38,034 bases of DNA from Sphingomonadales bacterium UBA6171 (lineage in GTDB: Bacteria > Pseudomonadota > Alphaproteobacteria > Sphingomonadales > Sphingomonadaceae): the NCBI GenBank assembly GCA_002422985.1, contig DITZ01000042.1:1-38034 (forward strand). The letters run 5' to 3'. Shown here one piece after another: positions 31,645-38,034 of the stretch. How positions within the stretch are numbered: position 1 is the first letter of the stretch; each line of letters opens with the position of its first letter. Below the pieces are notes generated by a model, which worked only from the letters and a program-made list of their open reading frames with translations, was not told the DNA's origin and searched no databases. Both the position numbers and the translations under genes were made by a program.

Positions 31645-32274
31645 ATGAAGCAATTGGTCAAGTCTCTGTTGCCGGATGCACTGGTTGCGCGCCTGCACAA
31701 TGCCGCCCGCGCCCGGAGCTGGAAGGCCAGCGGCTATGCCATGCCCTGCCCGCACCACATCAAGCAGGCGACGCTGCTGCGCAATGGCCTGTTGCGGTCA
31801 ACCTGGGTGGAAACCGGCACCTATATGGGCGACACGACCGCGCTGCTGGCGTAAACCGCCATTGCCGTGCACAGCATCGAGCCGGCCGCGATGCTGGCCG
31901 ATCGCGCGCGCAAGCGCTTTGCCGGCCAGAGCGCCATCACGGTGCACAAGGGCACCAGCGAGGCGGTTTTCCCCACCCTGCTGCCGACGCTCAGCGGCGA
32001 TGTCAGCTTCTGGCTGGACGGTCATTATTCCGCCGGCCTTACCTACAAGGGCGAGCAGGACACGCCAATCCGCGAGGAATTGCAGGAAATCGCGAAGAAT
32101 ATCGGCCATTTCGGCCGCTGCCGCATCATGGTGGACGATATCCGCTGTTTCGACCCGACCATCGAAGCCTTCGCCGGCTATCCCTCGCTGGACTGGCTGG
32201 TGGACTGGGCGCGGCAGACCGGCCTCAGCTGGCATATCGAGAATGACATGTTCGTGGCCCGCAAGGGCGACTGA
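31645..32274 (+). pseudogene. Class I SAM methyltransferase-like gene interrupted by one in-frame TAA
   Basis: One continuous reading frame of 210 codons, except for a TAA at 31852-31854 (codon 70). Upstream is a typical start (ATG 31645, AGGAAAAGG before it) and TWVETGTYMGDTTALLA, which looks like motif I of a SAM-binding domain. Directly after the stop the same frame continues with AVHSIEPAAMLADRARKRF (motif II-like) and FWLDGHYSAGLTYKGEQDTP, and runs to 32274. The two halves read as one protein, so a single substitution (for example AAA, CAA or GAA to TAA) inactivated it, or it is a sequence error. The acceptor is unknown; relatives occur near glycan genes. Confidence 0.75.
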
Positions 32275-32435
32275 TACCAGGTCGCGTTGAGCGCGACTCA
32301 TACCTCCCGCCCCGCCTCCCCGCCCGACCACCATATCCTGTTGGTATCATTGGTGGTCGGGCGGGGAGGCGGGGCGGGAGGTGCATGGGTTCACGTCAGT
32401 GAACCTTGGTATGAGCGAGTGGGGGCAAGCCCCAC
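32272..32435. repeat. Nested palindromic element: 32-bp perfect inverted repeat with flanking hairpins
   Basis: Arms 32302-32333 and 32351-32382 are exact reverse complements over 32 bp around a 17-nt loop. Outer pairs include CTCATACC (32297-32304) with GGTATGAG (32408-32415), and TGATACCA (32272-32279) with TGGTATCA in the loop (32342-32349). Three more hairpins occur: GTCGCG/CGCGAC (32281-32297), GGTTCAC-GTCA-GTGAACC (32388-32405) and GTGGGG/CCCCAC (32419-32435). The right arm is G-rich enough to form a quadruplex. It lies between convergent genes and could act as a bidirectional terminator or be a small non-autonomous repeat element. Confidence 0.85.
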
Positions 32436-32444
32436 CCCGCCAGA

Positions 32445-33242
32445 TCAGCGACCCTTCCAGACCGGCGCGCGCTTCTCCAGAAACGCCACCGGGCCTTCGC
32501 GCGCATCTTCGGACGCAAACACCCGCCCCGACGCTTCTTTGGAGACGGACCAGAGTTCGGATTCCGGCCGGTCAAAGCTCATCCCCGCGACTTTCAGCGA
32601 TTCGCGGACGGATAAGGGCGCGTTGACGCCGATGGCACGGGCGAGCGTCAGCGCCTCCTCCATCACATTCTCCCGGCTGGTCAGGCGGTTCACAAAGCCC
32701 AGTTCATAGGCGCGGCGGGCCGGCAGCGGATCGCCGGTGGCGATCAGTTCCATCGCAATGGCCACCGGTAGCCGCCGGGTAAGACGAAACACCCCGCCTG
32801 CACCGGCAAACAGCCCGCGCTTCACTTCCGGCAGGCCAAAGCTCGCATTGTCCGACGCGACGATCATGTGGCATGACAGCGCCAGTTCACAGCCGCCGGC
32901 CAGCGCCGGCGCCGCGACCGCTGCAATCCACGGCTTTTCCCGGCGCGCCGTGGCCAGCCCGGCAAAGCCGCCATCGCGGGTGGAGAGCAGATGCGCGCGG
33001 CCCCTGGAGATTTCAGACAGATCCGCCCCGGCACAAAAAGCGCCGTCTGACGTGGAGCCGAGGATGACGACGCGCACAGCATCGTTCGCCTCCGTCTCCT
33101 TCACGATCCAGTCGAGGGCGACGGCAACCTCATTGTTCACCGCATTGCGCCGGTCGGGCCGGTTCAGCTGCACAACCGCGATATGATTTTCCACTATGTC
33201 ATACAGCACTTCGCGGCCAACGGATTCGGGCTTCTCGCTCAT
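32445..33242 (-). CDS. Enoyl-CoA hydratase/isomerase (crotonase family)
   Basis: A complete 265-aa crotonase. It has VVQLNRPDRRNAV at the N-terminus, the oxyanion-hole segment GAFCAGADLSEI (68-79), GGCELALSCHM with Glu119, and FGLPEVKRGLFAGAGG with Glu139. Both hydratase glutamates are therefore kept. It ends in FLEKRAPVWKGR, the usual crotonase C-terminus. ATG 33242 is preceded by an AGGA box. It is the last gene of a - strand group (quinone oxidoreductase, PAP/fibrillin protein, this gene; 27-bp gap to the latter). It is a different paralogue from the one at the window start. Acyl substrate unknown. Confidence 0.92.
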   Translation of the reverse strand: MSEKPESVGREVLYDIVENHIAVVQLNRPDRRNAVNNEVAVALDWIVKETEANDAVRVVILGSTSDGAFCAGADLSEISRGRAHLLSTRDGGFAGLATARREKPWIAAVAAPALAGGCELALSCHMIVASDNASFGLPEVKRGLFAGAGGVFRLTRRLPVAIAMELIATGDPLPARRAYELGFVNRLTSRENVMEEALTLARAIGVNAPLSVRESLKVAGMSFDRPESELWSVSKEASGRVFASEDAREGPVAFLEKRAPVWKGR

Positions 33243-33269
33243 GGAATATCCTGTCTGCTCAAAGGGAAA

Positions 33270-33872
33270 TCAAATATCGCGGGACCAGCGCAGCGGTGCG
33301 GCATCCAGCCGCTCGAAGATGTAGAGAATGCCATGATTGCCGCGAATCATGCGGAAGCTCTCATCCAGATAGGTGATGCTGATACGCATGTCGGGCAGCT
33401 GCTCCCGGTTTATCGGCAGCCGCACCGGAGCGGTGGCGGTGACCACCAGCGACCCGGTGAAGCGGATGTCGATCTCCGCATCATCCACCGCCGCATAGCT
33501 GCCCATGATGACGGCCGTGCCCGGCTCGCCGCTGTCCAGCGCGTCAAAGGTGATCACATTGTCCCACAGGCCGCTCGCCGGATCGACCTCGTTGAACAGT
33601 TCCGCCACCCGCACGCCCGTGTCGGGCAGGATATTGAACGACAGCTGCCCCAATGTGGTTTTCCGCAGCAGATCGATGTTGGAGTAGAGCAACCGCCAGC
33701 GCCCGCGCAGCAGGGCGGCGGCGCTGGCCGGCTCGGGCGTGGGGTTGATCGCCTCCAGTTCCGCCGCGAGCGCGCGGATTCGCTCCGCCGCGCTGCTGTC
33801 GGCGCGAAAGCCCACTTCGGTTTCCGCGCCCAGGATGGCGAGGTCGCGCTTGATCTGTGATGCGTGTCTCAT
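33270..33872 (-). CDS. PAP/fibrillin-family protein
   Basis: A 200-aa protein. RIRALAAELEAINPTPEP followed by LRGRWRLLYSN is the characteristic opening of the plastid lipid-associated protein/fibrillin domain, which is a lipocalin-like barrel. The later DESFRMIRGNHGILYIFERL is consistent with the domain end. Known members are mostly in chloroplasts and cyanobacteria and bind lipids or quinones; bacterial roles are not established. ATG 33872 was chosen because upstream in-frame sequence runs into the quinone oxidoreductase gene. The neighbour encoding a quinone oxidoreductase makes a quinone- or lipid-linked role plausible. Confidence 0.75.
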   Translation of the reverse strand: MRHASQIKRDLAILGAETEVGFRADSSAAERIRALAAELEAINPTPEPASAAALLRGRWRLLYSNIDLLRKTTLGQLSFNILPDTGVRVAELFNEVDPASGLWDNVITFDALDSGEPGTAVIMGSYAAVDDAEIDIRFTGSLVVTATAPVRLPINREQLPDMRISITYLDESFRMIRGNHGILYIFERLDAAPLRWSRDI

Positions 33873-33903
33873 GCCGCCTATCGTCACGCTTGCCACGCCA
33901 AAA

Positions 33904-34923
33904 TCAACCTGCCGAGGGGGAGAGGGTAAGCACGATCTTGCCCACATGCGCCCCCGATTCCATATGCCGGTGCGCGGCGGCCGCCTCCTCCAGCGGGAAG
34001 CTGCGATCCAGATGCGGCACCAGCCGGCCATCGGCAAAGGCCGGCCACACGCGCGAACGCAGTTGTGCGGCAATCGCGGCCTTGTCTGCCACCGGGCGGG
34101 GGCGCAGCATGGAACCGGTCAATATCAGGCGCTTGCGCATCAGCATGGACAGGTCCAGCTCTGCCCGCGCGCCGCGCTGGAAGGCGATGGACACATGCCG
34201 GCCACCCACCGCAAGACAGGCGAGATTGCGTGGAAAATAATCCGCACCCACCATGTCGAGCACCACTTCCACGCCATGCCCGCCGGTCAATTCCAGCACT
34301 TTGGGCGCGAAATCGCCGTCCAGATAATTGATGCTGGCAAAAGCCCCCAGATCGCGCGCCGCACCGCATTTGCCGTCGGTTCCGCAGGTAACGATCACGC
34401 GGAAGCCCAGCAGCGACCCCAGATCAATGGCAGTGGTGCCGATTCCCGACGTGCCGCCATGCACCAGCACATGATCGCCCTGCTTGACGCCGCCCTGATC
34501 CACCAGGTTGGACCAGACGGTGAACCAGGTTTCCGGCAGCCCGGCGGCTTCTGCAAAGCGCATGCCCGGCGGCACCGGCAGGCAGGTGGCGGCCGGTGCC
34601 ACGCAATAATCGGCATAGGCCCCGCCCGGCACCAGCGCCGTCACCGCATCACCCACCCGCACGTCCTGCACGCCCTCGCCCAGCGCCACCACTTCGCCGG
34701 CGGCCTCCAGCCCCAGGATGGTCGGCGCGCCCGGCGGCATCGGATACAGCCCCATGCGTTGCAGCACGTCCGGCCGGTTGACGCCGGCGGCATGCACGCG
34801 AATCAGCACCTCGCCCGGCCCCGGCTGCGGCACGGGGCGCTCCACGACCTGCAATACATCCGCACCGCCGGTTTCGGCCGGATCGATTGCGCGCATCGTG
34901 CCGGGGATAGGGTCGCTCGCCAT
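33904..34923 (-). CDS. NAD(P)H quinone oxidoreductase, PIG3-type zinc-free medium-chain dehydrogenase
   Basis: A 339-aa protein of the MDR superfamily. VNRPDVLQRMGLYPMPPGAP and ILGLEAAGEVVALG are at the N-terminus. The NADPH loop is HGGTSGIGTTAIDL, and the YFPRNLACLAVGGRHVSI and LRPRPVADKAAI segments match PIG3/quinone oxidoreductase proteins. No structural or catalytic zinc ligands are seen. ATG 34923 has AAGGAG five nt upstream. It heads the - strand group with the PAP/fibrillin and crotonase genes. Its start is 114 bp from the divergent DUF1192 gene, a gap in which I found no clear promoter. Confidence 0.9.
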   Translation of the reverse strand: MASDPIPGTMRAIDPAETGGADVLQVVERPVPQPGPGEVLIRVHAAGVNRPDVLQRMGLYPMPPGAPTILGLEAAGEVVALGEGVQDVRVGDAVTALVPGGAYADYCVAPAATCLPVPPGMRFAEAAGLPETWFTVWSNLVDQGGVKQGDHVLVHGGTSGIGTTAIDLGSLLGFRVIVTCGTDGKCGAARDLGAFASINYLDGDFAPKVLELTGGHGVEVVLDMVGADYFPRNLACLAVGGRHVSIAFQRGARAELDLSMLMRKRLILTGSMLRPRPVADKAAIAAQLRSRVWPAFADGRLVPHLDRSFPLEEAAAAHRHMESGAHVGKIVLTLSPSAG

Positions 34924-35037
34924 GGCTGCTCCTTGAAATGCGGGGCCGGCGGATTCGCCTGCCAGCACTGTGCGTTGATGCAGCCCGCGCGAAAGTGCAA
35001 GACGGCGGCGTGGCCCGCACAAAAAGAGGAGGCAAGG

Positions 35038-35235
35038 ATGGACCCGGACGAACTGCTGCCCAAACGGCCCGACGATCCGCTGCGCCTGCTGATGACGCAG
35101 GATCTCGATCCATTGTCGGTGGCGGAGCTGGACGCGCGGGTGGCGGCGCTGGAGGCGGAGATTGCCCGGGTGAAGGCGAAGCGCGACGGCGCGGTCGCCT
35201 TCCGTTCGGCGGCCGACAGCCTGTTCCGCCGATGA
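35038..35235 (+). CDS. DUF1192-family small protein
   Basis: A 65-aa acidic-to-basic protein: KRPDDPLRLLMTQDLDPLSV, then an alpha-helical, coiled-coil-like stretch LDARVAALEAEIARVKAKRD. This is the conserved DUF1192 pattern of alphaproteobacterial small proteins with no assigned function. ATG 35038 has a near-perfect AGGAGG ribosome-binding site (35027-35032). It lies 10 bp before ccmB and is in the place where ccmA is usually found in ccm operons, but it has no ATPase features and is far too small. Confidence 0.8.
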   Translation: MDPDELLPKRPDDPLRLLMTQDLDPLSVAELDARVAALEAEIARVKAKRDGAVAFRSAADSLFRR

Positions 35236-35245
35236 GGCCGCGCGC

Positions 35246-35902
35246 ATGAGCATCGGCACCGGCCGGCTGTTCGCGCTGCTGGTGCGCCGCGATCTGGCGC
35301 TGATGGCCGCGCGGCCGGGCGAATGGCTGCTGCCGATGCTGTTCTTCCTGCTGGTGGCGATCATCCTGCCCTTTGCGCTGGGGCCGCAGCCCGCGGTGCT
35401 GGGCCGCTTCGCGCCCGGCATCCTGTGGGTCGGCGCGCTGCTGGCGAGCCTGATGCCGGTCGCCACGCTGTTCGCGCTCGATTCGGCGGACGGCACGCTC
35501 GATCAGCTCGCGGTGCGCGGCGTTGCGGGCGAACTGCTGGCGGCCGCCCGGATGCTGGCGCTGTGGCTGGGCTTTGCCGGGCCGTTGCTTGTCATACTGC
35601 CGCTCGCCGCGCTGCTGCTGGCGATGGACATGGCCGGGCTGGGCATGCTGGCGCTGGCGCTGGCGATGGGCTGCCTTGGCCTGTGCGCGCTGGCCGTGGT
35701 GGCCGCGTCCCTCACGATCGGTGCCAAGGGCGGCGGCGGACTGGTGGCGCTGGTGGTGGTGCCGCTCGCCGTGCCGATGCTGCTGTTCGGCAGCCGCCCG
35801 GCCGAACCCGGCGCGCTGCTGCTGACAAGCGCCGCTGCGCTGCTGCTGGCCGCCATCGCCCCCTTCGCCGCCGGCGCTGCCTTGCGCGGCGGGCAGGGAT
35901 AA
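35246..35902 (+). CDS. ccmB: Heme exporter membrane subunit CcmB
   Basis: Membrane subunit of the CcmAB ABC transporter that drives release of heme-loaded CcmE during cytochrome c maturation. The 218-aa protein (normal length) has six hydrophobic helices. FALLVRRDLALMAARPGEWLLP is at the N-terminus, and LGRFAPGILWVGALLASLMP plus FALDSADGTLDQL form the family signature. The usual ATPase partner gene ccmA is not adjacent; the preceding gene encodes DUF1192. The ccmC gene follows after about 97 bp. Confidence 0.9.
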   Translation: MSIGTGRLFALLVRRDLALMAARPGEWLLPMLFFLLVAIILPFALGPQPAVLGRFAPGILWVGALLASLMPVATLFALDSADGTLDQLAVRGVAGELLAAARMLALWLGFAGPLLVILPLAALLLAMDMAGLGMLALALAMGCLGLCALAVVAASLTIGAKGGGGLVALVVVPLAVPMLLFGSRPAEPGALLLTSAAALLLAAIAPFAAGAALRGGQG

Positions 35903-35999
35903 GGGGCTGCGACATGCTGCGGGGGTGCCCTTGGCACAGAAGCCGTGCTAGGCGCGCCTTTCCGGGCCGGATATGGGCCTGCAACGATATCAGAGGCTG

Positions 36000-36737
36000 A
36001 TGGCGACACCCGATCTTCACGCTTATGCGAATCCGCTGCGGTTCCGGCGGCTGGCGGTGGCGTTCACGCCCTGGCTGCTGCTGGCCGGGCTGGGGCTGCT
36101 GGGCGCGGGCCTGTATGCCGGGCTTTTCCTGGCCCCGGCAGACTATCTGCAAGGGGAGAGCGTGCGCATCATGTATGTGCATGTGCCATCCGCCTGGCTG
36201 GCGCTGGGCGGCTATCTCGGCATGGCGATTGCGGCGCTGTCGGCGCGCATCTGGCGGCATCCGCTGGCGGACCTTTGCGTGCAGGCCATCGCCCCCATCG
36301 GTGCCTTGTTCGCCGGCATCTGCCTCGTCACCGGCTCCATCTGGGGCCGGCCGACCTGGGGGACATGGTGGGTGTGGGATGGCCGCCTCACCTCGATGCT
36401 GCTGCTGTTCCTGCTCTATCTGGGCGTTATCGCCATCATCCACCTGCACGAGGATCGCGCGCGCGGGCACCGCATGGCGGGCCTGCTGGCCATCATCGGC
36501 ACCATCAACCTGCCGATCATCAAGTTCAGCGTGGAATGGTGGAATTCGCTGCACCAGCCGGCCTCCATCCGCCTGTCCGGCAGCGCCATTCATGCCGACA
36601 TGCTCTGGCCGCTGATGCTGGCGGCGCTGGGCTTTCTGCTGCTGTTCGCCGCCATGGTGCTGATGCGGATGCGCACCTTGATCGCCGGGCAGCGCGCCGA
36701 GGCGCGCGCACGGCGGCTGGCGGCGCGGCTCGGCTGA
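36000..36737 (+). CDS. ccmC: Heme exporter/handling protein CcmC
   Basis: Presents heme to CcmE on the periplasmic side. The 245-aa protein has six helices, an APADYLQGESVRIMYVHVP start region with a heme-ligand-type His, and the tryptophan-rich heme motif WGTWWVWDGRLT. EWWNSLHQPAS carries the second His. ATG 36000 is preferred for its AGAGG box; ATG 35973 would add nine residues. Its stop overlaps ccmD (TGATG). Confidence 0.94.
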   Translation: MATPDLHAYANPLRFRRLAVAFTPWLLLAGLGLLGAGLYAGLFLAPADYLQGESVRIMYVHVPSAWLALGGYLGMAIAALSARIWRHPLADLCVQAIAPIGALFAGICLVTGSIWGRPTWGTWWVWDGRLTSMLLLFLLYLGVIAIIHLHEDRARGHRMAGLLAIIGTINLPIIKFSVEWWNSLHQPASIRLSGSAIHADMLWPLMLAALGFLLLFAAMVLMRMRTLIAGQRAEARARRLAARLG

Positions 36738-36865
36738 TGAACCATCTTCCGTTCATCGTCGCGGCTTATGGGCTGGGCATCGGCGCGCCGGGCGCCATGC
36801 TGATCTGGTGCATCGTGCAGATGCGCCGGGCGGAACGGCGCACAGAGGGTGAGGAACGACAATAG
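36737..36865 (+). CDS. ccmD: Heme exporter small subunit CcmD
   Basis: A 42-aa single-pass protein: FIVAAYGLGIGAPGAMLIWC forms the membrane helix, followed by a basic tail (MRRAERR), the standard CcmD layout. CcmD helps release holo-CcmE from CcmC. It overlaps ccmC by one base (TGATG) and shares one base with the GTG start of ccmE. Identification rests mainly on size, topology and position. Confidence 0.85.
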   Translation: MNHLPFIVAAYGLGIGAPGAMLIWCIVQMRRAERRTEGEERQ

Positions 36866-37332
36866 TGGCGGCAAGACCAACAGCAAAACGGCAACGGCTG
36901 ATTCTGGCGCTGGCGGCGGCCGGCGTGCTGGCCATTGCGGGTGTGGTGGCGACCATCGCGTTGCAGGACAGCGCGGCCTATTTCAAGGCACCGGGCGACA
37001 TCGCCGCAAGCCCGCCGGTCATCGGCCAGACGATAAGGCTGGGTGGTCTGGTCAAGGACGGCTCGGTGCAGCACGCGCCGGACGGGCTGACGATACGCTT
37101 TGTGGTGATGGACAATCGCGCCGAACTGCCGGTGCGTTACAAGGGCATCACGCCCGATCTGTTCCGGGAGGGGCAGGGCGTGATTGCAACCGGCGCGATG
37201 ACGGCCGCCGGCGATTTCGAGGCGCAGCAACTGCTGGCCAAGCATGACGAGAATTATATGCCGCCCGAAGTGGCCAGGGCCATGGAAAAGGGCGGCCACC
37301 CGCTGAAATCCGCCCCCAACACCGGCGCATGA
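36865..37332 (+). CDS. ccmE: Cytochrome c maturation heme chaperone CcmE
   Basis: Periplasmic, membrane-anchored chaperone that binds heme covalently and passes it to CcmF/H. The 155-aa protein has an N-terminal anchor helix (about 11-33), the OB-fold strands GQTIRLGGLVKDGSV and LPVRYKGITPDLFREGQGV, and the heme site LAKHDENYMPPE. His127 is the covalent ligand and Tyr131 the axial one. GTG 36865 overlaps the ccmD stop by one base. The stop overlaps ccmF (ATGA). Confidence 0.95.
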   Translation: MAARPTAKRQRLILALAAAGVLAIAGVVATIALQDSAAYFKAPGDIAASPPVIGQTIRLGGLVKDGSVQHAPDGLTIRFVVMDNRAELPVRYKGITPDLFREGQGVIATGAMTAAGDFEAQQLLAKHDENYMPPEVARAMEKGGHPLKSAPNTGA

Positions 37333-38034
37333 TTCCCGAACTCGGCCACTTCCTGCTGTGGATGGCAGCGGCCGCGGCATTGCTGCAATTCGCCGCGCCC
37401 ACCATCGGGCTGTTCATCCGGCAGGACGGCCTGCTGCGTCTGGCGGCACCCGCTGCTGTCGCGCAGGCGCTGTTCGTGCTGCTGGCTTTCGCCGCGCTCA
37501 GTTGGGCCTTCATCGTCTCTGATTTCTCCGTGGCGCTGGTGACGGCCAACAGCCACACGATGAAGCCGTTCCTCTATCAGCTCACCGGCCTGTGGGCCAA
37601 TCATGAAGGTTCGCTGCTGCTGTGGGTGCTGGTGCTGGCGCTGGCGGGGGCCGCCTTTGCCATCGCGCGCCAGCCGCTTGGCGAACGCTATCGCGCGCGG
37701 GTGCTGTCGATCCAGGGCGTGGTGGCGCTGGGCTTCTTCGCCTTCCTGCTCATCGCCTCCAACCCGTTCGCGCGCATGTCGCCCGCGCCCACGCAGGGCC
37801 AGGGGCTGAACCCGCTGTTGCAGGATCCGGGCCTCGCCTTCCATCCGCCGCTGCTCTATCTTGGCTATGTCGGCCTGTCGGTCGCCTTTGCCTGCGCGAT
37901 TGCCGCGATGCTGGAAAATCTGGTCGGCCCGGCCTGGGCCAGGGCCACCCGGCCGTGGGTGATGTTTGCATGGGCGGCGCTCACGCTCGGCGTCGCGCTC
38001 GGCTCCTGGTGGGCCTATTATGAGCTGGGCTGGG
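37329..38034 (+). CDS. ccmF: Heme lyase CcmF, 3'-truncated by the window edge
   Basis: Part of the heme-ligation complex that attaches heme to apocytochrome c. Only the first 235 residues are present (the family has about 650). Seen are ELGHFLLWMAAAAALLQ, a VTANSHTMKPFLYQLTGLWA stretch, NHEGSLLLWV, and the start of the WWD-type heme motif (GSWWAYYELGW) at the very edge. It overlaps ccmE by 4 bp. The remaining ccm genes (ccmG, ccmH) would be expected downstream outside the window. Confidence 0.95.
   Translation, partial: MIPELGHFLLWMAAAAALLQFAAPTIGLFIRQDGLLRLAAPAAVAQALFVLLAFAALSWAFIVSDFSVALVTANSHTMKPFLYQLTGLWANHEGSLLLWVLVLALAGAAFAIARQPLGERYRARVLSIQGVVALGFFAFLLIASNPFARMSPAPTQGQGLNPLLQDPGLAFHPPLLYLGYVGLSVAFACAIAAMLENLVGPAWARATRPWVMFAWAALTLGVALGSWWAYYELGW

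Noticed and set aside
29571..31700. Long open frame on the - strand (about 700 codons) opposite the PLP enzyme and MFS genes
   Set aside because: Composition is dominated by Arg, Gln, His and Gly with no domain motifs; it is the antisense shadow of two well-supported + strand genes in GC-rich DNA.

Overview
The window is GC-rich, gene-dense DNA from an alphaproteobacterium, most likely a member of the Sphingomonadales. This is inferred from protein flavour, from frequent ATGA/TGATG gene overlaps, from a very large SLBB-type polysaccharide export protein followed by a WecA-like transferase, and from a DUF1192 gene beside a c-type cytochrome maturation operon. No computed phylogeny supports it, so the rank is tentative.

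Layout. 1-1484 holds a valine/acyl-CoA degradation pair (5'-truncated enoyl-CoA hydratase and mmsB). 1595-7940 holds sugar-nucleotide genes (manC and galE on +; gmd and fcl on -), the chain-length regulator wzz and a GT2 glycosyltransferase. 8004-15144 is a tightly packed + operon: Wzy-like polymerase, glycosyltransferase, GT11-like fucosyltransferase, a short polytopic protein that may be the flippase, a DUF268 methyltransferase-like protein, and two more glycosyltransferases. The last of these carries a 33-bp in-frame tandem repeat at its 5' end. 15300-19227 is a - strand decoration operon: a small secreted YIDP protein, a membrane sulfatase-fold enzyme with Thr in place of the catalytic Cys, a sulfotransferase and an FkbM methyltransferase. 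19289-23481 is metabolic: aceB, proC, a MarR regulator and a divergent ilvE. 23599-27335 encodes the outer-membrane export protein and the initiating sugar-phosphate transferase. A tRNA-Gln(TTG) gene follows, then a formylglycine-generating enzyme, a Gdx/SugE exporter, a PLP-dependent dehydratase, an MFS transporter and a methyltransferase-like gene broken by one in-frame TAA. A 32-bp perfect inverted repeat with nested hairpins separates this from a - strand operon (quinone oxidoreductase, PAP/fibrillin protein, enoyl-CoA hydratase). The window ends in DUF1192 and ccmB-C-D-E-F (ccmF truncated).

How the genes fit together. manC makes GDP-mannose, gmd and fcl convert it to GDP-L-fucose, and a GT11-like enzyme can use it. 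The WecA-like enzyme would prime the lipid carrier, several glycosyltransferases would extend the repeat unit, the Wzy and Wzz proteins would polymerise it and set its length, and the SLBB protein would export it. The sulfotransferase, the Thr-type sulfatase-fold protein and the methyltransferases would decorate it. The best candidate for something undescribed is this putative fucosylated, sulfated polysaccharide system with its unusual decoration operon.
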